A DNA stretch of 64,000 nt from CAZUDI01 sp964618975. Its GTDB lineage: Bacteria > Desulfobacterota > Desulfomonilia > UBA1062. The notes beneath the pieces are model-generated. The model was given only the letters and a program-made list of their open reading frames with translations, searched no databases and had not been told where the DNA came from. Location of the stretch: NCBI GenBank assembly GCA_964618975.1, contig CAZUDI010000004.1, positions 76,042 through 140,041 on the forward strand, given 5' to 3'. Numbering within the stretch: position 1 is the first letter of the stretch; the number at the start of each line of letters is the position of its first letter. Of this stretch, positions 55,561-63,899 are shown piece after piece. The translations under genes were made by a program, and so were the position numbers.

Positions 55561-57432
55561 ATGATGCACATTTTGGGGGATAGACGCTCCCGCATGATCT
55601 TCTTCTGCCTGCTGGCGCTCCTGGTCGGCGGGCTCTATTACAACACGCTGGACAACCTGCCCACGAACTGGGACGACCCGGCGCTCTTTGCCCGGGAGGC
55701 GCTCAAATCCTTCTCCCCGGAGCATCTGCGGACGATCTTCACCATGGACCGGGGGGCGACCTACCAGCCCGTCCGGGACCTCTCCTATATGCTCGACTTC
55801 GCCCTCTGGGGGGAGCGCGTGGTCTTCGGCATGCATGTCCACAGCCTGGTCCTCTATATCCTGATGCTGCTCTGCGGCTGGGTGTTCCTCGATCAGCTCT
55901 TCCGGGCCTTTGCGGTTGAGGATAAACGGCGTTTTATCTGGGCGTCGCTGACCACGCTCATCTACGCCGTGCACCCGGTGCATGTGGAGAGCGTGGCCTG
56001 GCTGTACGCGCGCAAGGAGACCCTGCTCGGGATCTTCACCTTCCTGTGTCTGGCGGCCTTCCTTAGGGCTCGGGCAGGACTGTGGCGCTATGCCCTCCTC
56101 AGCCTGGTGTTCCTGGTCCTGGCCATCATGTCGAAGCCCACCGCGCTCGCCATTCCGGGCGTGATGGTGGTCCTGGACGTGTGCCTCCAGCTTCAGCGGC
56201 GCGAAGTAGATTTCTGGAGGACCAGGGCCTGGATCTATGCGCCGGTCCTGCTCATCGTGGTCCCCATGATCGTCTGGCTCGTGCAGATGCTGTCCTCGGC
56301 GGGGGGGGTCAATCCCTACCACGGGGGCTCCTTCGGGACCAATCTGCTGGCGGTGTCGCAGATTTTCATCGAGTACCTCTCCCTGATCGCCTTCACCATC
56401 AATTATGCCGCCGACTACCCGGTCACCCTCCATGCCGACTTTCACGCCTGGCAGGCCTGGGCGTATCTGGCCCTCAATGGCCTGATCCTGGGCAGTGTTA
56501 TCTGGGCGCTCAGGGCCCGGAGGCCCCTGTATATCGTGTTCGTGGCCTGGTTCTATATCTTCCTGCTGCCGGTCTCCCACCTGGTGCCCCTATCCCAGAC
56601 CCTGACCGACCGCTATGCGCTGCTTTCCTCCTTGAGCTTCTGTGCCGTGGTGGGCTACGCCCTGATGAAGCTGGGCACCATCGAGTCCGGCCGGCTGCCG
56701 GGACTGTCCCCGGAATTCCCCAAGCTGCTCGCCGCGGGCCTGGCGCTCTTTTTCATCGGCGCCTATTCCCTGATGACGATCCGCCAGAACGACCTCTGGC
56801 AGGATTCCCAGACCCTCTGGGAGGACACCCTGGCGAAGTACCCCCAATCGCGTCCGGCCAACGTGAACCTGGCCGTGGTGTATCTGAACCAGGGGCGTTA
56901 CGCGGAGGCCCAGGCGCTCTGCCTCACCGTGATCGAGCAGCAACCCTACCATTACTATGCCATCACCAACCTCGCCCTGGCGCAGCTGATGATGCAGGAA
57001 CATGACCATGCCATCAACAACTTCCAGCAGGCGCTGAAAATCAAGCCCGATCTCCTCAAGGCCAGGCAGGGCCTGGCCGACGCCTACTGGGCCAGGGGGG
57101 ATTATGAGGAGACCTATCACCGGTACCGCGAGCTGCAGCATCTCCAGGAGAGCCGCGGAGCAAGGGAGAAGGGCCTTATCGCCTATCGCCTGGGGTATGC
57201 CTCCTGGAAGACGGGCCACCGCGATGAGGCGCAGGCCTTCCTCTCTCAGGCGCGCGCCAGTGGCGAAGGGCACTGGGGGCTTTTGTGGGACATCGGGATG
57301 TTGTATTCGAGCATGGGGGAGCGCGCCCCGGCAGAGGCGATCTGCGAGCAGCTCCGGGCCGCCCTGCCGCGTGATGGGGTCCCTGCGGCCCAGGGCCGGA
57401 TGCTCCGGGAGCTGGAACGGGCCCTGCCTTGA
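55561..57432 (+). CDS. Multi-pass membrane protein with TPR domain (TMTC-like glycosyltransferase family)
   Basis: The 623-residue protein starts at MMHILGDRRSRMIFF after GAGAGGGG. About ten hydrophobic segments span residues 10-420, with NWDDPALF in the first outer loop, TYQPVRDLSY and YAVHPVHVESVAWLYARKE, as in TMTC/GT-C type O-mannosyltransferases. Residues about 430-610 are TPR repeats (NLAVVYLNQGRYAEA, NLALAQLMMQEHDHA). By position it might glycosylate the pilin or another exported protein. The acceptor and donor are unknown. Confidence 0.82.
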   Translation: MMHILGDRRSRMIFFCLLALLVGGLYYNTLDNLPTNWDDPALFAREALKSFSPEHLRTIFTMDRGATYQPVRDLSYMLDFALWGERVVFGMHVHSLVLYILMLLCGWVFLDQLFRAFAVEDKRRFIWASLTTLIYAVHPVHVESVAWLYARKETLLGIFTFLCLAAFLRARAGLWRYALLSLVFLVLAIMSKPTALAIPGVMVVLDVCLQLQRREVDFWRTRAWIYAPVLLIVVPMIVWLVQMLSSAGGVNPYHGGSFGTNLLAVSQIFIEYLSLIAFTINYAADYPVTLHADFHAWQAWAYLALNGLILGSVIWALRARRPLYIVFVAWFYIFLLPVSHLVPLSQTLTDRYALLSSLSFCAVVGYALMKLGTIESGRLPGLSPEFPKLLAAGLALFFIGAYSLMTIRQNDLWQDSQTLWEDTLAKYPQSRPANVNLAVVYLNQGRYAEAQALCLTVIEQQPYHYYAITNLALAQLMMQEHDHAINNFQQALKIKPDLLKARQGLADAYWARGDYEETYHRYRELQHLQESRGAREKGLIAYRLGYASWKTGHRDEAQAFLSQARASGEGHWGLLWDIGMLYSSMGERAPAEAICEQLRAALPRDGVPAAQGRMLRELERALP

Positions 57433-57470
57433 GAAGGGCTTGAACCGGCAGGAAAAGGGGGGGAGGATCG

Positions 57471-58670
57471 GTGAGAACGTCCGTGGTGCCAAGGAGGCAG
57501 AGATTCTCACGTGCGGGAGTGCTCCTCATCTTGCTGCTGGGGATGCTTTCAGGCCCAGCAGTGTGTGGGGAAGCATATGACATCTCCCTGGACGACGGGA
57601 AGATTGCACCCTATACCTTGCAGCTGCTCCCGATCTGGGAGGTTGAGGATGAGGAGGGCCTCGCACGTATCCATCGACTTCATCCCCCATCAGGGAGCGC
57701 GGAAGTTCGGGACGATCTGGCGTGGTTCAACCGCCTGCGCCTGTGGCTGAGGGAGAAGTCCTCTCACGGGCCGGCGGCCTTCAGGTACCCCCTCTATCCC
57801 CCCTCCATGATCGAGCGCCTGCGCCATGACGAGGAGTACTCGGCCACCTGCGGGCCCTTCAGTGTCGCCTATGCGGGGCTGCTCCTGGCGCATGACATCC
57901 CGGTTAGGCTCGTGCACATCTTCGCCGCTTCGGACACGGGAGAGCTCTCCTCCCACACCTTCAATGAGGTGTGGAGCGAACACCACCAGAAATGGGTGGT
58001 GCAGGATGTGGACCTCAACTGCTGCTGGCTTGCCTCCGACGGCTCTCCCCTGAGCGCCCTGGAGCTCCAGCAGGCCATGTGCGGTCCGGGGACAAAGGGG
58101 CTTGAGGTGGCCGCCTATCGGACAGCGGGGGAAAAGATGGCGGATTTCCCTGTGCGGCGGGAGCTGTTTTACCGGCTGGTGATCGCTTTCCAGTCCAACT
58201 ATTTCCGCGCACAGGGCATCCCCTATCTCCAGTACCAGAGAGGCTCCCTCGTCCATTGCCTGCGAGAGGGGGAACAGGCAGACGCGCGCTGGAGACAATA
58301 CGCGGAAATGATGGCCATTCAGGTCACGCGCGATCAGGGTCTGCTCTCAGCCCCCGTCAATCAGATTGAGATTCAGACGGTTGCCTCAGGTGAGGCCATC
58401 CGTTTCACCTTTTCCAACAATATGCTCAATTTTGACCAATATGAGGTCTCTGTGGGAAAAAGCGGCTGGGAGACCCTTGCAGGAGACGCCTTCTCCCTCC
58501 CCACGAAACACTGTGACCAGGGCGCTGAGCTCCGGGTGCGGGGGGTTTCCGGGCGGGGGCACAGGACCAAGGCCTTTGCGGCCGTCATCACCCGCAAGCA
58601 CGCAGCGGGGCGCTTCGGTCCCCCCATGCCGACGAAGACCCGCGGTCAGGCCGAGGCCCTTCGTCCGTGA
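57471..58670 (+). CDS. Secreted transglutaminase-like (papain-fold) protein
   Basis: This 399-residue protein has a GTG start after GGGGAGGATC. A signal peptide covers residues 1-32 (AGVLLILLLGMLSGPAVC; it could be lipid-modified if the C is the +1 residue, but the lipobox is poor). The catalytic triad of transglutaminase-like proteases is readable: C127 (TCGPFS), H162 (SSHTFNEVW) and D179 (VVQDVDLN). The C-terminal 120 residues are beta-rich and unrecognised. It follows the TPR gene by 38 bases, probably in one operon. Substrate unknown. Confidence 0.78.
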   Translation: MRTSVVPRRQRFSRAGVLLILLLGMLSGPAVCGEAYDISLDDGKIAPYTLQLLPIWEVEDEEGLARIHRLHPPSGSAEVRDDLAWFNRLRLWLREKSSHGPAAFRYPLYPPSMIERLRHDEEYSATCGPFSVAYAGLLLAHDIPVRLVHIFAASDTGELSSHTFNEVWSEHHQKWVVQDVDLNCCWLASDGSPLSALELQQAMCGPGTKGLEVAAYRTAGEKMADFPVRRELFYRLVIAFQSNYFRAQGIPYLQYQRGSLVHCLREGEQADARWRQYAEMMAIQVTRDQGLLSAPVNQIEIQTVASGEAIRFTFSNNMLNFDQYEVSVGKSGWETLAGDAFSLPTKHCDQGAELRVRGVSGRGHRTKAFAAVITRKHAAGRFGPPMPTKTRGQAEALRP

Positions 58671-58727
58671 GCAGAGAAGAAGGCCGGGTCGAGGGACAGA
58701 GCGGCATCGGGGTTAATCATCTGAGGG

Positions 58728-58787
58728 ATGAATTCCCCGCTGCGTGCAGCGGCAAGGGGGGGCTGGGCTTGTCCTGGAGTTTATGCT
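58728..58787 (+). repeat. Dispersed intergenic repeat, copy C
   Basis: GAATTCCCC, perfect hairpin CCGCTGC-GT-GCAGCGG, then GGCTGGGCTTGTCCTGGAGTTTATG. It stands just upstream of the MutY-like gene, and copy D just downstream. Confidence 0.65.
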
Positions 58788-58817
58788 AATACTTTCCCCG
58801 ACAGCTCGAGACAAGAC

Positions 58818-59696
58818 ATGGCCTCGCAAGGAAAACCACCTCGTCAGCACACCCTTTTGAGGGGCAGGGACCTTGCCTCCCCTGAGGACATCGCCGCCTT
58901 TCGGGAGAAGGTCTGGAACCACTACCGACAGCACGGGCGCAGCTTCCCCTGGCGGCAGACCCGGGAGGCCTACCGCATCCTGGTCTCCGAGTTCATGCTG
59001 CAGCAGACCCCGGTCGAGAGGGTGGTGCGTTTCTATGAACCCTTCCTTGAGGCCTTCCCGGATTTCGGACGTCTGGCCCAGGCACCCCTTCCCGAGGTGC
59101 TCACACGCTGGAAGGGGCTGGGGTATAACCGCCGGGCCCTGGCGCTCAGGGAGTGCGCCCGACGGGTGGTGAACGTTCATGCCGGGCGCCTGCCCCCCGC
59201 GCGGGAGGCGCTCCTGGCCCTGCCCGGGATCGGGCCCGCCACGGCAGGGGCTCTCCTGGCCTTTGCCTTTGATCTCCCGGTGGCCTTCATCGAGACCAAC
59301 ATCCGGCGCGTCTTCCTGCACGTCTTCTTCCCTGGGCAGACACGCGTGAGGGATGCGGCCATCCTGGCGCTGGTGGAGCAGACCCTCGACCGCAGCAGCC
59401 CCCGGCAGTGGTACTACGCCCTCATGGACTACGGGGCGCATCTCAAAGGGGCTCCCCCCGATCCCAACCGCCGCAGCGCCCACTATGCCCGGCAGGCCCC
59501 CTTCGAGGACTCCAACCGCCAGCTGCGCGGGCTGATCCTGCAGGCCCTGCTCGATTACGGCCCCCTCAACCTGGCGCAGATACAGACCCGCCTCTCGGGG
59601 CGGGACCCCCGGCGGGTGCAGGCCCTGCTGGAAGGGCTCGCGCGGGAAGGCTTTCTCCGGTCCGGCCCCTCGGGGATTTTCAGGCTCTCAGAGTAA
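58818..59696 (+). CDS. MutY-like adenine DNA glycosylase lacking the iron-sulfur loop
   Basis: This 292-residue HhH-GPD protein starts at MASQGKPPRQ; an upstream in-frame ATG lies within repeat C. It has FPWR, catalytic Glu E58 (SEFMLQQTP), and the helix-hairpin-helix LPGIGPATAG. At the position of the MutY catalytic Asp there is Glu (FIETNIRR, E159). After YGAHLKG comes PNRRSAHYARQAPFE in place of the four-cysteine cluster. The C-terminal NUDIX-like domain of MutY is absent. It is probably a base-excision glycosylase; specificity is uncertain. Confidence 0.83.
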   Translation: MASQGKPPRQHTLLRGRDLASPEDIAAFREKVWNHYRQHGRSFPWRQTREAYRILVSEFMLQQTPVERVVRFYEPFLEAFPDFGRLAQAPLPEVLTRWKGLGYNRRALALRECARRVVNVHAGRLPPAREALLALPGIGPATAGALLAFAFDLPVAFIETNIRRVFLHVFFPGQTRVRDAAILALVEQTLDRSSPRQWYYALMDYGAHLKGAPPDPNRRSAHYARQAPFEDSNRQLRGLILQALLDYGPLNLAQIQTRLSGRDPRRVQALLEGLAREGFLRSGPSGIFRLSE

Positions 59697-59713
59697 GTTT
59701 TTAATCGTTATGG

Positions 59714-59776
59714 GTCAACTTCCCCACTGCTTGTAGCGGCAGGGTGGGTCCAGGGCTTGCCCAGGGGTTCATACCC
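59714..59776 (+). repeat. Dispersed intergenic repeat, copy D
   Basis: CAACTTCCCC, imperfect hairpin around CTGCTTGTAGCGGCAG, then GGTCCAGGGCTTGCCCAGGGGTTCATACCC. It starts 18 bases after the MutY-like stop. Confidence 0.65.
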
Positions 59777-59850
59777 ATGATTGACAACTTGAATGCATAG
59801 GGGCCAGCATGCTCATAGATGAAAAGGAAAAAGCGGTTTTCCAAGAATGA

Positions 59851-59910
59851 CCTGGGGGAACCTTTTTGAAAGCAGGTGTTTGCCTGAGAGTTACCCCCAG
59901 GCCCTTTTTC
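59851..59910 (+). terminator. Long imperfect hairpin with T tract
   Basis: CCTGGGGGAAC (59851-59861) pairs with GTTaCCCCCAGG (59890-59901, one bulge) and is followed by CCCTTTTT. It would end transcription from the MutY-like gene. The left arm GGGGGAACCTTTTTGAAA resembles other hairpins at 61345 and 63761. Confidence 0.6.
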
Positions 59911-60318
59911 AAGAAAATTTGATCTAGAGGGCCGTTCTTCTCCCTGCCTCAACCGTCAGGAGACGAAGCCCCCTATTGCCTGCGGTATTGAGGCCAGTCC
60001 GGGGATTCACCACCATGATTCTCTCGAACAAACGAGTTCCCGGTTGCCGGGAGGGGGTCATCTGATACGGCCCCGCCGGGACAGATACACCGGCACGGCA
60101 CTTCCCGGAGGGGTGGTGACCCTGTCCGGACGAGATCCTCCTGTTCTGTGCGACAGGTCCGCCCCCATGGTTTTGTTTTGCCCTTTTGTCCTGAATTCTG
60201 TATGGGTTCGGGAGGGTGTTCCTGTGAATCGGTGGCCCCGGGGGTGTGGCGCACCGGCTGTTTGTCCAGAGCGGCTGGGGGATGGGCAATCACCGGGGGT
60301 CAACTGTCCCGAGAGGGG
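59911..60318. other. Region without a recognised gene, up to the assembly gap
   Basis: About 400 bases of GC-rich sequence contain short palindromes (for example TCCCGGTTGCCGGGA near 60037) but no reading frame resembling a known protein. Frames that run into the gap have unlikely composition. The far end may belong to the EamA gene leader or to an unlinked contig. Confidence 0.5.
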
Positions 60319-60418
60319 NNNNNNNNNNNNNNNNNNNNNNNNNNNNNNNNNNNNNNNNNNNNNNNNNNNNNNNNNNNNNNNNNNNNNNNNNNNNNNNNNN
60401 NNNNNNNNNNNNNNNNNN
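60319..60418. other. Assembly gap of exactly 100 N
   Basis: A round-number N run is the usual marker for a scaffold join of unknown length. It removes the start of the EamA gene. Confidence 0.99.
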
Positions 60419-61241
60419 GTGCTTCGGGCTCGAGCGCTTTCTCTACAAGGTCTCGGCCCAGAGGGGCTGCAATTCCGCCCGCACGACGTTTACCTTCATG
60501 ACCACCGTGGCTTTGATCGGGACCCTGGCCTTTTTGAGATCGGGAGAAGCTGTGGGCGAGGTGGGGGTCCTGGTGCTGCTGGCCCTGATCAACAGCACCT
60601 CCTTTGCCGGGGCCACGTATTGTCAGATCGAGGCCCTCAAGCATCTGCCCACGAGCCTCACCTTTCCCCTGGTGAGACTCAATACCCTTATCGTGGTGAT
60701 CTTTTCGATCGTCTATTTCAGGGACGCCCTCCTGGCGCATCAGGTAGCCGGGATGGCGCTCGCTGTGGGGGTGATCGTCTTCATGGCCCGCCAGGGGGCC
60801 GAGCCCACCCGGGCCGGGGCCTCGGTCCGGACAGGCCTCATGCTGGTGTTCGTCGCCATGCTCTCAGGCGCCGTCGCGGCCATCTCGAGCAAATTCGCCG
60901 CCCAACATACCAACCACCTGGCCTTCATTGCGCTTTCCTACGGCATGGGAAGCCTCTTTAGCCTGACGCTTGTCCGACGCCTGGGCCCTAAGCGGGGAAG
61001 TGGCCGCAACCTGGAGGCTTCCCTGATCGGCATCGCCATGGGGGCCATCAATTTCGTGGGGTTTTCCTGCTTCCTCATGGCCCTGACCATGGGACCCCTG
61101 TCAATTATCATCCTTATTACCGGGATGTATTTTCTGGTGGCCATTTTTTTGGCCGCCCTGGTGTACCACGAACGCATCTCGCCCCCGAGGGCGCTCGGCA
61201 TCGCCCTGACGGTGCTCTCCCTGGTTCTGCTGCGCAGCTAG
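60419..61241 (+). CDS. EamA/DMT-superfamily transporter (5' end lost in the gap)
   Basis: About 273 residues are visible, first full codon at 60420. Eight or so hydrophobic segments are arranged as two EamA-like halves, with the typical half-ending LVRLNTLIVVIFSIVYFRD and a final IALTVLSLVLLRS. A short N-terminal segment, probably one membrane helix or less, is missing. These proteins export or import small metabolites; substrate unknown. Confidence 0.82.
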
Positions 61242-61343
61242 CACAGGCCCTGCGGCGCTGCCAGCGCACTTCGCGCCCGGGTAACCGGCCTTCCATGTAG
61301 GGCGGGCCCGGCAGGATACGGAGGCCTGGAGAAGGGTTTCTGG

Positions 61344-61382
61344 TGGGGGGGAGACTTTTCCTGGAGGAAAAGTCCCCCCCCA
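61344..61382. terminator. Large G/C-ended hairpin after the EamA gene
   Basis: ACTTTTCC pairs with GGAAAAGT across TGGA, extended by about seven G-C pairs with one mismatch. Neither strand has a clean U tract right after the stem; TTTTTTG occurs 13 bases further on the minus strand. It sits between convergent genes. Confidence 0.5.
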
Positions 61383-61430
61383 CACCCCTTCAAAAAAGAC
61401 CAAAGGGTCGGACGTGATCGTCCGTGGGAA

Positions 61431-61991
61431 TCAGGGAAGGAAGGGCCGGCCGAAGCGGTTGAGGTGCACGCAGTCAGCCAGATCCTTTCTCCCCGGGCCG
61501 GCCTTGGCGCCGGTGTCCGGCCATCCCACCGGAATGACACAGACGACCTCGTAGCCCTCGGGGAGATCCAGCCGCCGCCTGCAGGCGTCATGATCCATGA
61601 GCCCCACCACGACCGTTCCCAGGCCGAGCGCGTGCGCCTTCAGACACAGGTTCTGGACCGCCAGGCCCAGGTCGAACATGAACCAGTTCGAGAACTTGGT
61701 GAGGTCCTGGCCCTGATGACACCCGGAGACGCCGACCTTGGCGCAGGCCACGATGAGGGCGCTCGCGCCCAGGGAGCACTTGGTGGCGGGATTTTTTTCG
61801 GCATAGGTCTCCGTCACCCCTTCGATGAGTTCCCTGTCCCTGACCACGATGAATTCCCAGACCTGGGTGTTGGCCCAGGATGGCGCCCAGCAGGCCGCTT
61901 TCAGCATGGCGGTGAGGTCCTCGTCCGGGACCGGTTCCGGGCTGAATCTCCGCACGCTTCGGCGCTGTTCGATGGCTTCCTCAAGCTTCAT
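61431..61991 (-). CDS. Nitroreductase-family FMN protein
   Basis: This 186-residue protein starts with MKLEEAIEQRRSVRRFSPEPV, the usual FMN-phosphate-binding RRSxR motif. SWANTQVWEFIVV and LGLGTVVVGLMDHD are typical. Such enzymes reduce nitro groups or quinones with NAD(P)H, but many have other substrates. GAGGAGGG lies just before the ATG, and an extended -10 promoter is visible upstream. Confidence 0.88.
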   Translation of the reverse strand: MKLEEAIEQRRSVRRFSPEPVPDEDLTAMLKAACWAPSWANTQVWEFIVVRDRELIEGVTETYAEKNPATKCSLGASALIVACAKVGVSGCHQGQDLTKFSNWFMFDLGLAVQNLCLKAHALGLGTVVVGLMDHDACRRRLDLPEGYEVVCVIPVGWPDTGAKAGPGRKDLADCVHLNRFGRPFLP

Positions 61992-62304
61992 AGGGCCCTC
62001 CTCATTGAAAAAATGATTCCTCTCTTACTATAGCATCCCTGCGCCATCACCGCCAGATCTGTCTTGCCTGCAGAGCTTTGGCTGGCGCTGACCAGACGGT
62101 CGCAGGCGTGGCGGGTTGTTCTTGGTGACTATTCCAATTATGAATGGAGGATCCCTAGTCATTCATACGACGTACTTGCCAGGGTTTTCGTCTTTCTGTT
62201 ACATCTCTTTATACCTCTGCGTCGCCATTTCCCGAGCAGGAATAAGGGCCTGGGGCAGGGCACATGGCGGGAAGACTTTTGCATCTTCTGAGGAGCTATA
62301 CCTG
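61992..62304. other. Intergenic region between divergent nitroreductase and desulfurase genes
   Basis: 313 bases. It holds the nitroreductase promoter at the left. A weak plus-strand promoter-like pair TTGTTC-N17-TATGAA ends near 62146, followed by an inverted repeat ATGAATG / CATTCAT (62141-62167). The long leader could hold regulation of the desulfurase gene. An open frame runs through part of it in phase with the desulfurase, but it looks like hydrophobic noise and has no family match. Confidence 0.45.
62027..62035 (-). promoter_or_regulatory. Extended -10 promoter of the nitroreductase gene
   Basis: On the minus strand TGCTATAGT matches the extended -10 form TGnTATAAT with one change. 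It is 36 bases before the ATG; no good -35 is visible. Confidence 0.5.
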
Positions 62305-63492
62305 ATGAATGGGATAAATGAGGCCGAGCGCGTTATCTACTTCGACAATGCCGCCACTTCCTGGCCCAAGCCGGAAGTGACCTATGCTGCCATGGCGCAC
62401 TACGCCAGGGAGATCGGGGCGAACCCGGGCCGCTCCGGCCACCGGCGATCCATCGATGCGGGTCGTGTGATGCTCGCGGCCCGGGAGGCGGTTTGCTCGC
62501 TCATCGGGACGCAGGACCCCTTGCGCATCGTGTTTACCAAAAACGCCACCGAGGCCCTCAATATCGCCGTGCTGGGGTTCTTGACGCCGGGTGACCATGT
62601 GATCACCTCGAGCATGGAGCACAATTCCCTCATGCGGCCGCTGCGGGCCCTGGAAAAATGCGGGGTGGGGCTTACATGCGTGCCGTGCGCCGCCACGGGA
62701 GAGATCGACCCGCAAGACGTCCGCAGGGCCGTGCGCCCGAACACGGTGGCTGTATACCTGACACATGCCTCCAACGTTACCGGGACGATCATGCCGGTGG
62801 GAGAGATCGGGCGCATCTGCCGGGAGTGCGACCTGACCTTCTGCGTCGATGCGGCCCAGACCGCCGGGTGCGTGCCCCTCGACGTCAAGGCCATGTACAT
62901 CGACCTGCTGGCCTTCACCGGCCACAAGTCGCTTTTCGGACCGCAGGGCACCGGAGGGCTCTACCTCGGCCAGGGGCTGGAGACCCGGCTGCGGCCTCTG
63001 TCCATGGGGGGCACGGGCAGCCGGTCCGAACACGAGGAACAGCCGGAGTTCCTGCCGGACAAGTTCGAGGCCGGCACGCCCAACACTATCGGCCTCGCCG
63101 GCCTGCAAGCCGGCATCGAATTCATCCTCTCCCAGGGCGTTGCGCGTATCAGAGAGCACGAGGAGCGGCTCACGGCCTCGCTTGTGGAGGGGCTCGCGGC
63201 GATCCCCGGGATACACATATACGGGGTAAAGGATGCCGCGCGGCAGACGGCGGTGGTATCCTTCAATCTGCAGGGCCAAAGCCCGGCCGATATCGCGCTC
63301 GCCCTCGATGAGGAAAGCGGCATTCTGGCAAGGCCCGGCCTGCAGTGCGCCCCGGCGGCCCACCGCACCATCGGCAGCTTTCCCCACGGAACCCTGCGCT
63401 TTTCGCTGGGCTACTTCTCCACCGTGGAGGAGGTGGAAGTCGCGCGGGAGGCGCTCGCGCGCATCGCGTCGCGCAAAGGGGCGACCCTATGA
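62305..63492 (+). CDS. Cysteine desulfurase-like class V aminotransferase
   Basis: With the ATG at 62305 (GAGGAG about ten bases upstream) the protein is 395 residues. It begins with the NifS/SufS motif VIYFDNAATSWPKPEV. The PLP lysine is in FTGHKSLFGPQGTGGLYL and the persulfide cysteine is in ARPGLQCAPAAHRTIG. It resembles the class V subgroup often encoded beside DUF3343 and selenium/molybdenum genes. It would mobilise sulfur or selenium from cysteine or selenocysteine. It overlaps the DUF3343 gene by four bases. Confidence 0.9.
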   Translation: MNGINEAERVIYFDNAATSWPKPEVTYAAMAHYAREIGANPGRSGHRRSIDAGRVMLAAREAVCSLIGTQDPLRIVFTKNATEALNIAVLGFLTPGDHVITSSMEHNSLMRPLRALEKCGVGLTCVPCAATGEIDPQDVRRAVRPNTVAVYLTHASNVTGTIMPVGEIGRICRECDLTFCVDAAQTAGCVPLDVKAMYIDLLAFTGHKSLFGPQGTGGLYLGQGLETRLRPLSMGGTGSRSEHEEQPEFLPDKFEAGTPNTIGLAGLQAGIEFILSQGVARIREHEERLTASLVEGLAAIPGIHIYGVKDAARQTAVVSFNLQGQSPADIALALDEESGILARPGLQCAPAAHRTIGSFPHGTLRFSLGYFSTVEEVEVAREALARIASRKGATL

Positions 63493-63716
63493 GCACCGCG
63501 CCCTTGAAGATCCTGCTTTTCGACTCCACCAGCGCTGCCCTGCAGGCCGAGAAGCTCCTGAAGGCGCAGGGGCTTCCCTTCAAGATCATCCCGGTGCCCC
63601 GGCACATCAGCTCCGACTGCGGGGTCTGCATCCGTTTCAGGGCCGAGGACGAAGGGAGCGTGACCAACAGCCTCGAGGGCAGGGTTCCGGTAAACGCGAT
63701 CTGCAGCCTCGATTGA
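63489..63716 (+). CDS. DUF3343 (putative Se/S carrier-like) protein
   Basis: This 75-residue protein starts at the ATGA overlap with the desulfurase. The pattern LLFDSTSAALQAEKLLKAQG, then PVPRHISSDCGVCIRF, is the DUF3343 family. The cysteine pair C44/C47 (DCGVC) is a plausible sulfur- or selenium-carrying site. Coupled translation suggests that it receives S or Se from the upstream enzyme, but this is inference. Confidence 0.85.
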   Translation: MSTAPLKILLFDSTSAALQAEKLLKAQGLPFKIIPVPRHISSDCGVCIRFRAEDEGSVTNSLEGRVPVNAICSLD

Positions 63717-63760
63717 CACCCCATATCCTAGAGGAGCAGAAAGCCCGTATCTATTGGCTG

Positions 63761-63790
63761 GGGGAGCCTTCTTTCCAAAGAAGGATCCCC
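63761..63790. terminator. Hairpin after DUF3343
   Basis: GGGGAGCCTTCTTT pairs with AAAGAAGGATCCCC around CC, 13 of 14 positions. No U tract on the plus strand. Its G-rich end and pyrimidine arm resemble the hairpin at 61344. Confidence 0.5.
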
Positions 63791-63850
63791 TTAAGGCCCC
63801 ATCAAGAAAGGGAATGGCACCAATATGATCATTCTCCCCGCCGGACGAAG

Positions 63851-63877
63851 AACCCCCTCCTGGGACAGGAGGGGGTT
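63851..63877 (-). terminator. Terminator downstream of dnaK
   Basis: A 12-base perfect stem AACCCCCTCCTG / CAGGAGGGGGTT with a three-base loop. On the minus strand TTCTTCG follows. It is 23 bases past the dnaK stop. Confidence 0.7.
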
Positions 63878-63899
63878 GGGGGTGGTCGATCTTCGTGCC

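Noticed and set aside
59851..59893. Glycine-riboswitch-like string AACTCTCAGGCAAA on the minus strand
   Set aside because: The string matches the 3' part of a glycine aptamer, but the ACCGAAGG core is missing, no downstream minus-strand gene exists (it faces the MutY-like gene end), and the bases are explained by the terminator arm.
60044..60318. Possible gene running into the N gap from the left
   Set aside because: The frames on both strands are Arg/Pro/Gly-rich with no similarity to EamA N-termini or other families.
62116..62304. N-terminal extension of the desulfurase from an in-frame start at 62116
   Set aside because: The added 63 residues are hydrophobic and atypical, while MNGINEAERVIYFDNAATS at 62305 fits the family and has a ribosome site.
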